20,000 nt of DNA from Eimeria necatrix (lineage: Eukaryota; Apicomplexa; Conoidasida; Eucoccidiorida; Eimeriidae), in assembly GCF_000499385.1 (NCBI RefSeq), contig NW_013652062.1:50001-70000 (forward strand). The letters are read 5' to 3'. Under the pieces are notes generated by a model. That model was not told the origin of the DNA. It searched no databases and worked only from the letters and a program-made list of their open reading frames with translations. Of the stretch, positions 19,347 to 20,000 are shown one piece after another; position 1 is the first letter of the stretch, and every line of letters starts with the position of its first letter. The translations under genes and the position numbers were made by a program.

Positions 19347-20000
19347 ACTTCAGCACTGGCCCGCCCCTTGGAAGACATTGATGCAGCGCGCAGCTCCTTA
19401 GCTGCTGCCATTGAGGCGCTGGCGCGGAGTCCCGCTGGCGCCGAAGCAGCAGCAGCAGCAGCAGCAGCTGCTGCTGCTGCTGCTGCTGTTTCTTGTCCGA
19501 AAGAAGCAGACACGAGCGGTGATTTCATGCCGCCCGGTGCTGCTGCTGCTGCTTGTGCTGCTGCTTCTGCTGCTGCTTCTGCGCAAGTGAAAACGCTGTG
19601 GACAGCAGCAACGCATGCGTTGCTGCAGCAGGCAGCTCCATTGGCAGCAGCAGATTTGCTGCAGTGGTCGGGTGCTGCTGCGTCTAGCAGCAGCACAGGC
19701 TTGCTGCAGCAGCGCGTGGAAGCTGCCGAAGGAGCAGCTGCAGCAGCTTCTGCTGCAACAGCTTTAGCTGCAGCAGCAACAGGGAAGCCAGAGGAGGCTG
19801 CTGCTGCTGCTGCCTGGCTAAAGCTGCAGCGAGCGCTGCGGCTGTGGGAGAGCAAGTCAGCTCCTCGAATTGCTGCAGCAGCCAGCCTCATCAGCGGCAC
19901 TGGCTTTGCTGCTGCTGCTGCTGCTGCTGCTGCACCTGCTGCAGCAGAAGCAGCAGGCAAGACGGCGACGGAAGCTGCGTCTGCAGAGCCGCCTGCAGCA
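11860..20000 (+). CDS. Very large helical-repeat protein, RAP/FASTK-like, 3' end outside window
   Basis: The model is join(11860..12978, 13187..13400, 13687..13973, 14091..>20000), at least 2,510 residues. All junction phases agree (0, 1, 0), and the last exon has no stop for 5,910 bases. The ATG at 11860 is 40 bases after an in-frame TAG. Paired-helix repeats recur: LAAISRCSSLDDLLQLLHRL (exon 1), ASLKPFAAVGALRSLSRL (exon 2), RDTFLAISKCLFAIARL (about 14190), ELHRAIVAAESVEDVLQAV (about 15168), EPANITAALHHVALRV (about 15390), TRILWALQRLGLLRPL (about 15565) and TQCIAAALWGAAVL (about 16180). The patterns WALxxLGLL and ALWGxAxL resemble helical repeats of RAP and FASTK-like proteins, which act on RNA in mitochondria or plastids. 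The RAP domain itself, normally C-terminal, would lie beyond the window, so the family call is inference. The Arg-rich N-terminus could be a targeting signal. An early run of 12 Cys (about 11883-11919) is unusual and makes the first exon's beginning uncertain. Confidence 0.75.
12068..12087. repeat. Palindrome-family copy in exon 1 of the large plus-strand gene
   Basis: GAGGTGTATGTACACCTCAG has arms GAGGTGTA and TACACCTC. It is read as RGVCTPQ, a different frame from the copies in the LRR gene that read VYxH. Confidence 0.72.
12979..13186 (+). other. Large-gene intron 1
   Basis: The donor is GTCAAG|GTAAGG at 12979 and the acceptor is a CTG run ending CTGCAG at 13186. Both are phase 0 and join FPIVK to DLLLALEQQGASL, continuing the helical repeat. 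The frame used before the intron would otherwise run into poly-Ala and then a poly-Cys/Gly-like shadow of exon 2. Confidence 0.75.
13459..13524. repeat. Telomere-like TTTAGGG array inside an intron
   Basis: It begins with degenerate units (AGGGTTTAAGGTTTGGGGAT) and becomes clean TTTAGGG heptamers from about 13480 to 13524. Confidence 0.95.
13599..13626. repeat. Telomere-like (AAACCCT)4 inside the same intron
   Basis: Four heptamers, the third being AAACCCC. They are inverted relative to 13459-13524 with 74 bases between, so intronic RNA could pair over about 28 bases. A single extra TAAACCCT occurs at about 13577. Confidence 0.94.
13946..13964. repeat. Palindrome-family copy at the end of exon 3 of the large plus-strand gene
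   Basis: The 14-base GGTGTACGTACACC is perfect here (13948-13961). It codes LGCTYTS and lies 12 bases before the donor at 13974. This is a third reading frame for the same DNA motif. Confidence 0.78.
13974..14090 (+). other. Large-gene intron 3
   Basis: The donor is ACTAAG|GTATGT at 13974, the best donor in the window. The acceptor is GTCATCCGCAG at 14090. Phase 0 joins YTSLTK to GLSNYVCNCLALSS. The intron is CTG-rich on the sense strand. Confidence 0.82.
15442..15482. repeat. (CAG)13 array in the large gene
   Basis: A pure run read in frame as poly-Gln between LRVKP and IQLLVDERM. It interrupts what otherwise reads as one continuous helical repeat. Confidence 0.9.

Larger units (their letters stand above)
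1..20000. repeat. Window-wide CAG/CTG trinucleotide repeat field
   Basis: Perfect and near-perfect CAG/CTG arrays, usually 4 to 20 units, recur almost everywhere except about 10620-11550 and 13400-13640. Read on either strand the triplet gives Gln, Ser or Ala (CAG sense) and Leu, Cys or Ala (CTG sense). As a result almost every frame is open for hundreds of bases and open length alone is not evidence for a gene. In the exons supported by domain logic, Cys runs are rare, so frames rich in poly-Cys were treated as shadows or introns. Such repeats and the homopolymeric amino-acid runs they encode are known from repeat-rich segments of Eimeria chromosomes. Confidence 0.95.

Noticed and set aside
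14102..19960. Long minus-strand open frames (up to about 560 codons) opposite the large plus-strand gene.
   Set aside because: They consist of Cys, Ala and Ser runs that are the complement of the plus-strand repeats. They show no domain-like islands, whereas the plus frame is continuous, phase-consistent and rich in helix patterns.

Overview
The window looks like nuclear DNA of an apicomplexan of the Eimeria type (Eimeria tenella or a close relative). The evidence is as follows. CAG/CTG trinucleotide arrays occur every few tens of bases throughout. Interstitial telomere-like TTTAGGG/AAACCCT arrays are present. Genes have spliceosomal introns, and their proteins are packed with homopolymer runs of Ala, Gln, Ser and Leu. 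This matches the published description of the repeat-rich (R) segments of E. tenella chromosome 1. The species call rests on that resemblance, not on a database match. I see no bacterial operons, rRNA, tRNA, CRISPR or transposon genes.

Layout, left to right. (1) About 30-1162, plus strand: the 3' end of a gene whose product ends in a SUN (Sad1/UNC-84) domain, split by one intron. (2) 1163-1945: a convergent intergenic spacer. (3) 6655 down to 1946, minus strand: a three-exon leucine-rich-repeat (LRR) protein of about 1,400 residues. One intron lies inside an LRR, and splicing restores the repeat exactly. (4) 6656-9046: mostly CTG/CAG repeat with one weak candidate exon (8452-7979). (5) 10531-9047, minus strand: a protein with a single membrane span and coiled-coil sequence. 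(6) 10532-11859: a divergent intergenic region holding an AT-rich island, a (TTTA)n/(TAAA)n inverted pair and convergent telomere-like arrays. (7) 11860 to the window end, plus strand: a very large gene. Its three introns lead into an exon that stays open for 5,910 bases and runs off the edge. Its helical repeats resemble those of RAP/FASTK-like organelle RNA-binding proteins.

The genes show no obvious shared pathway; the window is unified by sequence architecture. In genuine exons the triplet repeat is read mostly as Gln, Ser, Ala or Leu, and long Cys runs are rare. Introns carry CTG on the sense strand, usually ending in (CTG)n-CAG at the acceptor. A short palindrome with consensus GGTGTACGTACACC recurs about eleven times, mostly inside exons of unrelated genes, and is read there in all three frames. 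The palindrome, the telomere-like inverted arrays inside an intron, and the CTG-type acceptors are the observations most worth pursuing. All exon models were made by eye from splice phase and protein logic, without transcripts.
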